Shown here one piece after another: positions 26,464-35,361 of a stretch of DNA of 64,000 nucleotides. The notes under the pieces were generated by a model. It worked only from the letters and a program-made list of their open reading frames with translations. It was not told where the DNA came from and ran no database searches. Source of the DNA: Enterovibrio sp045679545 (GTDB lineage Bacteria > Pseudomonadota > Gammaproteobacteria > Enterobacterales > Vibrionaceae); the NCBI RefSeq assembly GCF_045679545.1, contig NZ_CP166195.1, positions 1,054,001 to 1,118,000 on the forward strand, in the 5' to 3' direction. Numbering within the stretch: the first letter of the stretch is position 1; every line of letters begins with the position of its first letter. The translations under genes were made by a program, and so were the position numbers.

Positions 26464-27228
26464 TTAGTGACCCATAAAATTGGGTTTACGTTTAGCTATG
26501 AACGCTTTCATCCCTTCTTTTTGATCGTGAGTGGCGAATAAACCGTGGAAAACTCGACGCTCAAAACGCACTCCTTCGCTCACGGGTAGCTTTTCAGCTA
26601 TCACTACACACTCCTTTGCCAGTGTCACGGCTGGCTTGCTGTAACTTGCAATCGTGCGTGCGGCATCCATGGTTTCTCGCAGCAATTGATGTTCAGGCAC
26701 CACGCGAGACACCAGCCCAGCGCGTTCGGCTTCTGCGGCGTCCATCATCCTGCCAGTCAGAATCATGTCCATCGCTTTGGCTTTGCCGACCAGCTTGGTG
26801 AGGCGCTGTGATCCGCCCATGCCAGGGATCACGCCGAGGGTGAGCTCAGGTTGACCAAATAGCGCAGAATCCGCTGCAAAAATGGTGTCGCACATCATGG
26901 CTAGCTCGCACCCGCCACCCAAAGCATAGCCAGAAACGGCGGCGATAATCGGGGTGCGAATGTGGTCAATGGCCTCCCACCCCGCAAAGTAGTCGCACGC
27001 TGCCATGTCCTGATAGCACATATCGGCCATTTCGCTGATGTCTGCACCAGCGGCAAACACTTGTTCTGAACCCGTGATGACAAAGCAGCCTACGTCAGGG
27101 TTTGTGTCATATTCCGTCAGTGCTGAGACCAATTCTTGCATCAACGCCGAATTGAGGGCGTTACGTTTTTCTGGACGATTTAATCTAAGGGTAACGACGC
27201 CTTGATCCATGGTGGTTTTAATCAGCAT
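26464..27228 (-). CDS. Enoyl-CoA hydratase/isomerase (crotonase) family protein
   Basis: 254 residues from the ATG at 27228, chosen because AAGGA is seven bases upstream; the ATG at 27234 is only one base away from it. Crotonase fold with the oxyanion motif AAGADISEM, and both glutamates of true hydratases in GGGCELAMMCD and GQPELTLGVIPGMGG. It therefore should hydrate an enoyl-CoA or act on a related acyl-CoA. It is the last gene of a tight three-gene cassette with a membrane flavoprotein-like gene (10 bases upstream) and an adenylating enzyme. No thiolase or hydroxyacyl-CoA dehydrogenase lies nearby, so it is not an ordinary beta-oxidation gene. Confidence 0.9.
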   Translation of the reverse strand: MLIKTTMDQGVVTLRLNRPEKRNALNSALMQELVSALTEYDTNPDVGCFVITGSEQVFAAGADISEMADMCYQDMAACDYFAGWEAIDHIRTPIIAAVSGYALGGGCELAMMCDTIFAADSALFGQPELTLGVIPGMGGSQRLTKLVGKAKAMDMILTGRMMDAAEAERAGLVSRVVPEHQLLRETMDAARTIASYSKPAVTLAKECVVIAEKLPVSEGVRFERRVFHGLFATHDQKEGMKAFIAKRKPNFMGH

Positions 27229-27238
27229 ATTCATGTCC

Positions 27239-28576
27239 TTAACTGTCCCAGATTGCGCCATAGGCAGGTATGCCACGGCTTTCTAAACCGTAAACAACTT
27301 GGCGCGTGAGTTTTTGATTGGAAATGCAAATAACCGCCTCTGCATCAAAGGCTTTGTAAGCAGCGTAAGCCAGTTTCACCATGTCAGGTTTACCTTCTTT
27401 GTCGGTATCCCAGATCAGCGCATCGGGCTGTGCCGCAAGAATTTCGTCGACCAATTCATCGCCATAGGTTTTGCGTGGGTCGCGGGTTGACCACACCAAC
27501 TGCATCGGTAATTTCTGTGCCAATAGGTGCGGTAAACAGGGGCCAATGCCACTGCCAGTCGCGATGTACACCACGCGTTTAAACAGCACTTCAATGTTGG
27601 CAACGCCCGCGGTGGGAACACCTTTGACCCAGACATGGCTTGGTTTGTCGTCGATCAGTTTCCCTGTCCAATCTCCGGCGCGAGAGACGGTTAAGCGATA
27701 ACCGGGCTCAGTGGGTGAAGGCACATTGGCAAAGTGGTGCCATTCAGAAAGGGGGGAGCGGCTAATGGCCATTGATGAGCCAGCAAATGGCGTGACGCCG
27801 TAATTGAACTTCAGCAGCGCGACATGGCGAGAGGGCGTCGTGATAGAGACGGGCACTCGACGCAGGCGCAACCAAGGAAGCAAGATGCTGAATGACATGA
27901 TGAGTAGAAGCCACATGGACGGTGTATTCAACATTCGTTCCCACGTTGTCTGATCAGGTTGGCTATCTGTTGCAATGGCAAAAGCCTGTACCCAGAATAA
28001 AATGAGCACGCTCCATCCCGCAAAGCGGTGAGTGCGCTCGAAGGCATTGTGAAACTTCTTCCGAATATTGGGCATGGCCATGGCAATCATCACCACCAAC
28101 AAACCAATGATCCCCCAAGTGGTAAAAAGGCTGGTGGCCGAAACCGATGCCGGGTTTTGATTGTGTTGATAGATCAGCGCGCCCGTGAAAAGTGCAAACC
28201 ACAAGGTTCCGTTCACTGCACAGCCACTGTGCAGTCCACCGTGATGATAGATCTTGCCTAAATGCCAACGCACAGAAAGTGGCCAAGTCACCGGTGCACG
28301 CGTTGCCAGCCAGAACAGTAGATTGATGACATATTGTTGGCGAACCAATATCGCGACAAAGAAGTTACTGATCACCATGTTGCTCAGGCTGGTTAGGTCA
28401 ATATGGTTTGGTGCAAACCATTGCCCGCTTGTGATGCCATAAATCAGCCAACCGAGATTGATCGCAGACACCAAGATAATCAATCGAACATAGTGTTCCA
28501 ACGCGGGATATTTCCACATGCGTTGCAGCAATCCTTGCTTGGCGGGTAACTCAGACTGTGAATAAGGCGCCATCAT
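27239..28576 (-). CDS. Six-helix membrane protein with C-terminal flavin/NAD reductase-like domain
   Basis: 445 residues. About six membrane helices lie in residues 30-245. Histidine clusters border them (KIYHHGGLHSG before helix 3, ERTHRFAGW before helix 5) and could hold haem or metal. The C-terminal 200 residues look like a ferredoxin-reductase/ferric-reductase NAD-binding module: RLTVSRAGDWTGKL, then GSGIGP at 341-346 and LVWSTRDPRKTYGDEL. It resembles, from memory, the fungal TmpA-type membrane flavoproteins; this is not verified. Its ATG overlaps the stop of the adenylating-enzyme gene by 4 bases, so the two are translationally coupled. The electron acceptor or substrate is unknown. Confidence 0.75.
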   Translation of the reverse strand: MMAPYSQSELPAKQGLLQRMWKYPALEHYVRLIILVSAINLGWLIYGITSGQWFAPNHIDLTSLSNMVISNFFVAILVRQQYVINLLFWLATRAPVTWPLSVRWHLGKIYHHGGLHSGCAVNGTLWFALFTGALIYQHNQNPASVSATSLFTTWGIIGLLVVMIAMAMPNIRKKFHNAFERTHRFAGWSVLILFWVQAFAIATDSQPDQTTWERMLNTPSMWLLLIMSFSILLPWLRLRRVPVSITTPSRHVALLKFNYGVTPFAGSSMAISRSPLSEWHHFANVPSPTEPGYRLTVSRAGDWTGKLIDDKPSHVWVKGVPTAGVANIEVLFKRVVYIATGSGIGPCLPHLLAQKLPMQLVWSTRDPRKTYGDELVDEILAAQPDALIWDTDKEGKPDMVKLAYAAYKAFDAEAVICISNQKLTRQVVYGLESRGIPAYGAIWDS

Positions 28577-30198
28577 GCCGATTTCCCTCCTTGGTTTTGA
28601 GACTCGTCGTACAGTGCTTGCAGTGCGCGCTTATCAATTTTCCCCCGCGGCGTTAACGGCAGAGTCTCAAAGGCCATCACACGAACCGGCACACAGTAGT
28701 AGGGAAGGTGGGAGGCAACATGATTGATGGCGTCCTGCTCATTAACGCTTGCTGGGGCAACAAAGGAAACAAGATGATTGGCGTCGGCTTTTAACGTGAC
28801 CGCTAAGCGACACGCTGGAACCTGCTCGATGATGCTGGACACCGCATCAAGCTCCACGCGAAAGCCTTTTACTTTTACTTGATCGTCGGTTCGACCATAG
28901 TGTTCAAGTTCACCGCATGGTGTCCATCGTCCGAGATCTCGGGTTCTGAACATTACATGCCCATCGCCTAAAAAAGGATCAGCACGATAACGTGCTTGGC
29001 TGAGATCTGCGTTGGCGAGATACCCCTTCGTCACGCAAATACCGCCGGCCCACATTTCCCCCACTTCACCGATTGCACAGGGTTCGAGCTTTTCATTCAG
29101 CACGTACACTGTGTTATTTGGGGTAGGCTTGCCAATGGTTAGCGAATCGCCGGGGCGGTAAAGTTTGGCGGTATTGATGATGGTGGTTTCTGTTGGTCCG
29201 CAACAGTTGTAAAAATCGCAGAATGCTCCCCAAGTATCAGCTAGAGGTTTAGGGCAAGGTTCACCTGCGACCGCGACTACGCTGACATCACGACACTTTT
29301 CAGGGTCAATCTGTCCGAGTACAGACGGCGTGGCGATAATGACATCGGCATTGACGGCGGTATGCTCAATCACTTTGTCTCGAATCAGTAACGTTGCACC
29401 GTGACAGAGCGCAACAAACACCTCCCACGCAGACATATCAAACGCGATACTTAATATCTGAGCCACACGCATGCCGGGTTTCACTCCCAGATTCCCCGGT
29501 GACGTCATCACAATGTTGCAGACATTTTTGTGGGTGACCTGAACACCATTTGGCTTTCCCGTTGTGCCCGAAGTGAAAAGAATAAAGCAAGTGTGCTGAG
29601 GTTTTGTTGGGCGCTTCCCTGCGATTTTAAGAGAAAGAAATTCACTTGATTTCAATAGATTATCAAGCTCAATGACTGTGCAGTCGTCGAAAGCAGGTAG
29701 GCTTTGTTTGTGTTGAGAAAGGGTAAGGACAATCTTAATACGTGCGGTTTCAACGATATGTTCGAGCTGAGGGTGTGGTGCAACACCGGCATGTTGCGGT
29801 ACATAATTTGCCCCAATTTTCAGGCACGCCATCATGCCAGTCAGCATGGGAATCGAACGCGTAAGAAACAAACCTACGGAGTCGCCGGGTTTTACGCCAA
29901 GTTGCTGCAAAAACGTGGCGAGTTGCTCTGCGTGTTGATTCAATACCTGATACGAAATTGAACGATTACCATGCATGGCAGCAATCGCATGGGGTGTTTT
30001 GTCAGCGTGATATTCGAAAGCTTTATTTAGGGTGCTGAACGAAGGGGACTCACTAGGGCCACGACCGAATTCAATGAATTTTCGAAGCTCAGTCGCATCG
30101 AGACTTGCCAATGGCGAAACATTAAAGTCGTTGCCATCGCCCGATAGCGATGATTTTGGTGATGGTGGAAACAACGGCGAAGTAAGTGAAGCTGTCAT
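28573..30198 (-). CDS. Stand-alone adenylate-forming enzyme of NRPS adenylation-domain type
   Basis: 541 residues. NRPS-type adenylation motifs are complete: FTSGTTGKPNG (A3, from 208), FDMSAWE (A4, with D254), NCCGPTETT (A5), FRTRDLGRW and GRTDDQVKVKGFRVEL (A7-A8), and PRGKIDKRAL with catalytic K520 (A10). In peptide synthetases the Asp of FDxS binds the alpha-amino group, so the substrate is probably an amino acid. There is no carrier-protein, condensation or thioesterase domain, and no such gene nearby. It is the first gene of the cassette, coupled to a membrane flavoprotein-like gene. The acceptor of the activated acid (CoA, amine or a carrier elsewhere) is not known. Confidence 0.87.
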   Translation of the reverse strand: MTASLTSPLFPPSPKSSLSGDGNDFNVSPLASLDATELRKFIEFGRGPSESPSFSTLNKAFEYHADKTPHAIAAMHGNRSISYQVLNQHAEQLATFLQQLGVKPGDSVGLFLTRSIPMLTGMMACLKIGANYVPQHAGVAPHPQLEHIVETARIKIVLTLSQHKQSLPAFDDCTVIELDNLLKSSEFLSLKIAGKRPTKPQHTCFILFTSGTTGKPNGVQVTHKNVCNIVMTSPGNLGVKPGMRVAQILSIAFDMSAWEVFVALCHGATLLIRDKVIEHTAVNADVIIATPSVLGQIDPEKCRDVSVVAVAGEPCPKPLADTWGAFCDFYNCCGPTETTIINTAKLYRPGDSLTIGKPTPNNTVYVLNEKLEPCAIGEVGEMWAGGICVTKGYLANADLSQARYRADPFLGDGHVMFRTRDLGRWTPCGELEHYGRTDDQVKVKGFRVELDAVSSIIEQVPACRLAVTLKADANHLVSFVAPASVNEQDAINHVASHLPYYCVPVRVMAFETLPLTPRGKIDKRALQALYDESQNQGGKSA

Positions 30199-30353
30199 CT
30201 TGATCTCCCTGACATCTATTCTCCAAATTGCTCGAAGCGATTAGGAGTGACAGGGAGAATTTAGCGAACAAATCTCACAAAATTATCGCAGAGGGTTCGC
30301 AAAGTGCTAGTAACAACCAATGGGTTCAATGTGATAGGGTTGATGAGCAAGAG

Positions 30354-31355
30354 TTACAGACTTTCACCGATATCTATTTGGTAACCAAGGTCGATAGAGG
30401 ATTCCCAATCCTCACTACCTTTTAGGCGATTCAGCAGTTGTTTGGCGGCAACCCGTCCCACCTCTTCACGAGGTGTTACCACGGTGGCAAGGCGCGGCAG
30501 CATGGCTCGGCTGACATCTAAGCCGTGAAAGCCTGCAATGGCAATGTCTTCGGGGATGCGAATGCCACGACGCTGGCACTCGTACAACGCGCCAATGGCC
30601 AAGTCATCGTTGGTGCAAAATATGCCATCAACATCAGGGTGGTTTGCGATCAATTCATTGAGTAAGGTTGACCCTAGCGTAAACGAAGACGCCTCCTCAG
30701 TTTGCAAGGTAATGGGCGCTAATCCACTCGCATTCATGGCCTCGAGATAACCTGCCATTTTCAATCGTGTGCGCTGATCCATGCGTGCGGCGAAGTAGGC
30801 GATTTTTTTACATCCCTTGTCCAGCATGGCCTGTGTCATGGCTTTGGCTGCTGCACCGTTATCAAACCCGACGGCTTGTTCAATGCATGGAGAAATGGAG
30901 TCCATGATCTCAACCACTGGAATAGACGCGGTTTCGAGCATTTTTCTCGATTTATCTGTGTGCGTGGTTTGGGAAAGAATGATCGCATCGACGTTGTAAG
31001 AGAGCAGGGAAGCAATGCTCTGCTCTTCCAGTTCTGCACTGTAACCATAGTGCGCAATCATGGTTTGATAGCCCGCGGGCGCGGTCACTGACTCGATACC
31101 GCGGATCACTTCAGCAAACACCTGATTCGTCAAAGAAGGAACCAGTACGCCAATGGCGTTACTTTTTGCGTTGGAAAGAATATCAGGGGCGCGATTAGGA
31201 ATGTAGCCAAGCGTTTCAACGGCTGCTTCAATTTTATGTTTGAGCGCTTCTGAAACCTGTGAAGGATCGCGCAGGCAGCGGCTAACCGTCATTTTGGTTA
31301 CGCCAACTTGGTCGGCAATATCTTGAAGTGTGGGTCTTTTTTTCTTACTTACCAT
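30354..31355 (-). CDS. gntR: Gluconate utilisation repressor GntR (LacI family)
   Basis: 333 residues. LacI-type helix-turn-helix at the N terminus (RPTLQDIADQVGVTKMTVSR), hinge PNRAPDILSNAKSNAIGVL, then a periplasmic-binding-like sensor domain. The match to E. coli GntR, as I recall it, continues through PSLTNQVFAEVIRGIESVT, AVGFDN and FCTNDDLAIGAL. It should repress the gluconate genes and release DNA when gluconate binds. Two GTTACCGGTAAC palindromes upstream of the TRAP transporter in this window fit its known operator. The gene is last in the direction of the gnt cluster, separated from gntK by a gene scar. Confidence 0.93.
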   Translation of the reverse strand: MVSKKKRPTLQDIADQVGVTKMTVSRCLRDPSQVSEALKHKIEAAVETLGYIPNRAPDILSNAKSNAIGVLVPSLTNQVFAEVIRGIESVTAPAGYQTMIAHYGYSAELEEQSIASLLSYNVDAIILSQTTHTDKSRKMLETASIPVVEIMDSISPCIEQAVGFDNGAAAKAMTQAMLDKGCKKIAYFAARMDQRTRLKMAGYLEAMNASGLAPITLQTEEASSFTLGSTLLNELIANHPDVDGIFCTNDDLAIGALYECQRRGIRIPEDIAIAGFHGLDVSRAMLPRLATVVTPREEVGRVAAKQLLNRLKGSEDWESSIDLGYQIDIGESL

Positions 31356-31450
31356 AACGAAAATCTAATCGCATATTATTCACATCCTGTGAGCGGTGAT
31401 GTTACACCTTAGTGTGGATCTACTCACCACTTTGTTGTCAGTAAGTGCCG

Positions 31451-31616
31451 CTATTCAACAATATAGCGGTGGCTGTAAAGTTTAGAGGTGGCCACAACCT
31501 TGGCTAGCGAGGACTCGAGACGCTCTGCATCAAAGTAACGGCCTTTACCGAGTGCGGATGCTTCTAGGTGAGCACGTGTTACCGAGGCCAATGACGGCGA
31601 TATCAGGTTGACTCAT
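31451..31616 (-). pseudogene. Scar of a lost gene between gntK and gntR
   Basis: A perfect AAGGAG site and ATG at 31616, inside the end of gntK, begin MSQPDIAVIGLG, a Rossmann-type dehydrogenase start such as in 6-phosphogluconate dehydrogenase or related enzymes. After about 12 codons that frame soon meets a stop. The shifted frame reads on as TRAHLEASALGKGRYF to LYSHRYIVE and a stop at 31451. This looks like the two ends of one gene, or of two genes, joined by deletion. I cannot name the C-terminal part. The original operon was presumably gntK followed by this gene. Confidence 0.6.
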
Positions 31617-32112
31617 TGCTTGCTCCTTCCAATGCGCGAATGACTTGCTCCAATACGTGTTCAGATTGATGGGAAATATCAATGAAAACAGCTTCGTCTG
31701 CCGTCGGCTCCACCAAGGTTTCAAACTGGCTTTTTAGCATTTCTTGGCCATTGAAGTAGTGGTCGGTACGTTTTTGATGGCGAGACCAAATGGTATCAAA
31801 ATCCCCTTGGAGATAAACAATGGTCATGTCTTTATTATTTTGTCGCAATGTATCGCGATAGGTCTTTTTCAGTGCGGAGCAGGCGACAACCAGTTCGTCG
31901 TTATCGATGAATAACTGGTTTAACGTCAGCAGCCAGTCGTGTCTGTCCGCGTCACTGAGTGGAATACCTTGACGCATCTTTTTGACGTTTTCTTCAGGGT
32001 GAAAATCATCACCATCATGAAAGGGGATCGCCAGTTTTTGTGCGATCAGGCTACCTATTAGGCTTTTCCCAGAGCCTGACACGCCCATGAGTAGGATTTT
32101 TTTAGGTTTCAT
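31603..32112 (-). CDS. gntK: Gluconokinase
   Basis: 169 residues. P-loop kinase of the GntK type: Walker A GVSGSGKS near the start, then the substrate-site pattern FHDGDDFHPEENVKKMRQGIPLSDADRHDW, and CSALKKTYRDTLR. It phosphorylates gluconate to 6-phosphogluconate for the Entner-Doudoroff or pentose-phosphate route. It lies 75 bases downstream of the TRAP large permease gene on the same strand, so it is likely co-transcribed. GntT/GntV cannot be distinguished by sequence from this alone, so gntK is a functional name. Confidence 0.93.
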   Translation of the reverse strand: MKPKKILLMGVSGSGKSLIGSLIAQKLAIPFHDGDDFHPEENVKKMRQGIPLSDADRHDWLLTLNQLFIDNDELVVACSALKKTYRDTLRQNNKDMTIVYLQGDFDTIWSRHQKRTDHYFNGQEMLKSQFETLVEPTADEAVFIDISHQSEHVLEQVIRALEGASNEST

Positions 32113-32187
32113 TGGAATCGTTATCCTCTTGCCTTTATCAATGCGGAAGGCATAAAAAAGTCACTGAGTGATCGCTTCTAGACGGCA

Positions 32188-33504
32188 TCATTTCCACCAC
32201 ATGGCGAGTTGAGGGAAGGCGATGGTTAAGCCAAGAACAAGGATTTGAAGCCCGATAAACGGCAGCAGTGAACTGAAGATTTCGCCCAGACTGATGTCTT
32301 TTGGTGCAACGGATTTAAGATAAAACGCCGCAGGGCCGAAGGGAGGTGACAGGAAAGAGACCTGCATGTTTAGACAGAACACCACGCCAAACCAAATTGG
32401 GTCATAACCCAGCTCAGTGATCATCGGCACGAAGATCGGCATCGTGAGCAGCGCGACGCCAACCCAATCAAGGAACATGCCCAGTACCAGCAAAATCAGC
32501 ATCATGATCAAAAGCGTGGAAAGCGCGCCGCCGCCACTGAGGGAAAAGATAACATCACCGACAAAATCGATGCCGCCCATCAGATTGTAAATGCCGACTA
32601 AGGCACTGGCTCCGATACCTATCCAAATGATCATGCCGCACGTACGCATAGTTGCGACGGCACTGTCTTTGAGCATGCTGTAGTTGAGTTCACCACGAAT
32701 TGCCGCACTCGCCATGATGCCGATAACGCCCAGTGCCGAGGCTTCTGTGACCGACGCGATACCGGAATAGATACTGCCAAGTACCACGGCAACAGACAGT
32801 AGCGGGAAGAACAGCGCCTTCATATAACTGATTTCTTCCTCTTCTTCTGCGTCAGACGGAATGGTGTCGGGTGCGAGGGAAGGGTCGATATAACAGCGGA
32901 TCAACACATAAGCGATGTAAAAACTTGCCAGTAATAGGGCAGGCAAGAAGGATGCTTTGAACAAATCGCCGATGGAGACACTCGCGGTCATGCCATAAAT
33001 GATTAATACGATACTTGGTGGCAACATGGTGCCGAGTGCGCCGCCCGCACAGGTTGTGCCAATGGCGAGCTTGCGGTTGTAGCCTAATCGCAGCATTTGA
33101 GGCAGTGCGAGAATGCCAAGCAGAACGGTTTCACCGCCGATCACACCACTCATTGACGCTAAAACAACAGCAACCAGAAGGGTTTGCACCGCCACGCCGC
33201 CACGAACACGACGACCAATGATGCGCATGGCGTTGAACAAATCTTTGGCAATGCCGGAGCGATCAAGAATGGATGCCATCAAGACAAACATGGGGACAGC
33301 GAGAAACACATAACCTGAAACAAAGCTGTAGGTGCGGCTAGCAATCAAAGGCAGGGCATCAGGGCCAAACCAACCTATGGTGAAAAACAAGGCGACAAAG
33401 CCAGTCACGAAGGCGAGCTGCATGCCGGTGAGGAGCAGTGCGACCATCATAACCAGCATGAGAATACTGCCCCAACCGAGGCCGATTGCCGATAAATCAA
33501 ACAT
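32188..33504 (-). CDS. TRAP transporter large permease (DctM type), probable gluconate uptake
   Basis: 438 residues with about 12-13 membrane helices. The DctM family pattern is clear: FVTGFVALFFTIGWFG, PMFVLMASILDRSGIAKDLF, GALGTMLPPSIVLIIYG, and GMFLDWVGVALLTMPIFVP. It forms the sodium-coupled membrane part of a tripartite transporter with the DctQ and DctP proteins encoded just upstream; it overlaps dctQ by 8 bases. Gluconate as the substrate is inferred from the adjoining gntK and gntR and from GntR operators before the first gene. A charged loop EEEEE near residue 230 lies between the two halves. Confidence 0.92.
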   Translation of the reverse strand: MFDLSAIGLGWGSILMLVMMVALLLTGMQLAFVTGFVALFFTIGWFGPDALPLIASRTYSFVSGYVFLAVPMFVLMASILDRSGIAKDLFNAMRIIGRRVRGGVAVQTLLVAVVLASMSGVIGGETVLLGILALPQMLRLGYNRKLAIGTTCAGGALGTMLPPSIVLIIYGMTASVSIGDLFKASFLPALLLASFYIAYVLIRCYIDPSLAPDTIPSDAEEEEEISYMKALFFPLLSVAVVLGSIYSGIASVTEASALGVIGIMASAAIRGELNYSMLKDSAVATMRTCGMIIWIGIGASALVGIYNLMGGIDFVGDVIFSLSGGGALSTLLIMMLILLVLGMFLDWVGVALLTMPIFVPMITELGYDPIWFGVVFCLNMQVSFLSPPFGPAAFYLKSVAPKDISLGEIFSSLLPFIGLQILVLGLTIAFPQLAMWWK

Positions 33505-34057
33505 CTTCCGACTTCCTAAAAGTGGCGATTTCCTGAATAAGGTGCAGCACGAACTGAATCACCAAAATGCAGAGTGCGACGAAAATCAGCCCTTTGAGCA
33601 ACGCAGGGTAAGGGGCATTGAGCACCGAGCCTGATGTTTCAAGGCGAAGGTCTCCCCAAGGGGCAAACCAAGATTCGTTCGCAATGAGGTAGGCGGAATA
33701 GGCCAGCATGCCTGCGAAAGCCAGCCCAATAATATGATGCACTATGTTGAGATATTGACGTTTGCGAGGTGACACGGCGTCGTAAATCAGCACAACTCGA
33801 ACGTGTTTGTTGGTCGCAAACGCGTAGATGCCACCAATGATAAACAGGCATCCACCAATAAATGAGGCGGTTTCATGCACCCACGTGGTGGGCGCGTTAA
33901 AGGCGTAGCGCATGACGACTTCGTAAAACGAGATCAACGCGGTGACGATAAACAGCAAGCTGAGTGCGTCGCCAACACGAATAATGGCTCTGTCTAAAAG
34001 GTTACGCGGCTCGTCTTCATGGTGGCTTTCTTCAGCCTTGGTCAGTTGATTATCCAT
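33497..34057 (-). CDS. TRAP transporter small permease (DctQ type)
   Basis: 186 residues from the ATG at 34057, chosen because AGGA lies 10 bases upstream; a longer TTG frame starts inside the intercistronic hairpin. Four membrane helices, with the DctQ pattern ALLFIVTALISFYEVVMRYAFNAPTTWVHE. It joins the large permease to make the membrane unit. It overlaps the dctM gene by 8 bases. Inferred substrate gluconate, as for its partner. Confidence 0.88.
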   Translation of the reverse strand: MDNQLTKAEESHHEDEPRNLLDRAIIRVGDALSLLFIVTALISFYEVVMRYAFNAPTTWVHETASFIGGCLFIIGGIYAFATNKHVRVVLIYDAVSPRKRQYLNIVHHIIGLAFAGMLAYSAYLIANESWFAPWGDLRLETSGSVLNAPYPALLKGLIFVALCILVIQFVLHLIQEIATFRKSEDV

Positions 34058-34076
34058 AACAATCTTGTCCTGAATA

Positions 34077-34096
34077 AAGAGGGCGTGAGCCCTCTT
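34077..34096 (-). other. Intercistronic hairpin between the TRAP binding protein and small permease genes
   Basis: AAGAGGGC at 34077-34084 pairs perfectly with GCCCTCTT at 34089-34096 around a 4-base loop. It follows the binding-protein stop and has no T-run, so it probably stabilises the upstream message or attenuates lightly, allowing more binding protein than permease. Confidence 0.75.
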
Positions 34097-34135
34097 GGAA
34101 TCCAATGGTTGGAGGGGAATCCAAACGAAGGAGGG

Positions 34136-35152
34136 TTACAGCAGGCCGTTAGATGTCAGGAACAGTGTGACCGAGTCATAGACTTTCTGAGCATTTGGCG
34201 AGCGTTCAGCAAACACTTTCCATTGGGTCTTCGCGATTTCGCGGAATTTCTTACGCTCGTCGGCCGACCAATCGTGAAGGGTGATGTTTGGGTTGTTCTG
34301 CGCTTCAGTGACCGCCGCTTGGTCAGCAATTTTTAGCTGCGTGGTGATGTCGTAAGAGAAGTCTCTGACCGAGGTAGTCAAGATCTCTTGCAGATCCGCA
34401 GGCATGGCATCCCATTTCTTCTGAGAGATTGAAATGTCGATAAGTGGCAGGGAATGGAAGCCAGGCTGAACGGGGTGCGTGGCAATGTCGTTCATGCCCG
34501 CTTTTTGGTTAGTGGAAAATACGGTGTAGTCCGCGGCGTCGATAACACCCTTGCTAAGGCCAGTGAAGACTTCAGAGCCCGGCAAGTTCACTGGGGTTGC
34601 ACCTGCGGCAGCAAACACTTGTTGAACCAAACCTTCCGGCGCACGCAGCTTAAGGCCTTTCAAATCGTCAACGCCATTGAGTGGCTTTTTAGAGATAAAG
34701 GATTCAACGCCCGTGGTGGATGCGCCGATGAATTTCACACCATACGGCGCGTAAAGTTCCGTCATCAGTTCATTACCGCCACCATAGTTCATGTATTGCA
34801 GTAGTTGGGTGGTGTCTGACCATGCACCGACCATGTTGCCAATCAAACCAAACGCAGGATCTTTACCGGAGAAATAACCCGTCGCGGTCACGTGGCCATC
34901 GATGATCCCCAATTTGATCGAACCTAATGTTTCAGTATGCTTAACAATAGAACCAACAGGGAGTAGGTCGATATCGATTCGGCCATTAGACATGAGTTCG
35001 ACTCTTTCAGCCCACTCTTGCTGAAGCTTATAGTTGAGATCTCCTGATGGATCTGACGATTGGATTTTTAACGTAAAATCAGCAGCTAATGCTGATGTAG
35101 AAAAGAGTCCGGTGAGGGTGGCAGCTAACAAAGCTTTAGATAGCACGTTCAT
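34136..35152 (-). CDS. TRAP transporter periplasmic solute-binding protein (DctP type)
   Basis: 338 residues with a signal peptide (MNVLSKALLAATLTGLFSTSALA). The DctP pattern follows: LKIQSSDPSGDLNYKLQQEWAERV at the start, DLKGLKLRAPEGLVQQVFAAAGATPV with the conserved substrate-carboxylate Arg, and GVIDAADYTVF. It binds an organic acid in the periplasm and hands it to the DctQM membrane unit. First gene of the gnt-linked operon; two GntR-type operators lie 80-115 bases upstream. Gluconate is the likely ligand by context. Confidence 0.9.
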   Translation of the reverse strand: MNVLSKALLAATLTGLFSTSALAADFTLKIQSSDPSGDLNYKLQQEWAERVELMSNGRIDIDLLPVGSIVKHTETLGSIKLGIIDGHVTATGYFSGKDPAFGLIGNMVGAWSDTTQLLQYMNYGGGNELMTELYAPYGVKFIGASTTGVESFISKKPLNGVDDLKGLKLRAPEGLVQQVFAAAGATPVNLPGSEVFTGLSKGVIDAADYTVFSTNQKAGMNDIATHPVQPGFHSLPLIDISISQKKWDAMPADLQEILTTSVRDFSYDITTQLKIADQAAVTEAQNNPNITLHDWSADERKKFREIAKTQWKVFAERSPNAQKVYDSVTLFLTSNGLL

Positions 35153-35231
35153 TTCAGAGGTATCCTTATGGGTTCCACGTTGAAAAAATACAGTGTTTCT
35201 ACTGTTCGTTATTGTCCGGTTTGTTATTGAT

Positions 35232-35243
35232 GTTACCGGTAAC
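35232..35243. promoter_or_regulatory. GntR-type operator, proximal
   Basis: Perfect palindrome GTTACCGGTAAC, in the wider setting ATGTTACCGGTAACGT. It fits the E. coli GntR consensus of ATGTTA-N4-TAACAT closely. Located 80 bases before the dctP ATG. Confidence 0.85.
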
Positions 35244-35254
35244 GTTGCAATATT

Positions 35255-35266
35255 GTTACCGGTAAC
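35255..35266. promoter_or_regulatory. GntR-type operator, distal
   Basis: Second perfect copy of GTTACCGGTAAC, centred 23 bp from the first, so two repressor dimers could lie about two helical turns apart, possibly on the same face. Confidence 0.85.
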
Positions 35267-35361
35267 CTGAATCTATTCCGAGATCCATATCCCAATTCCC
35301 CTATTCGTTAACAACTCATTTACGAAGTGAGCGATCTCGCTTGTTGTGGTTTTGCAGGCAA

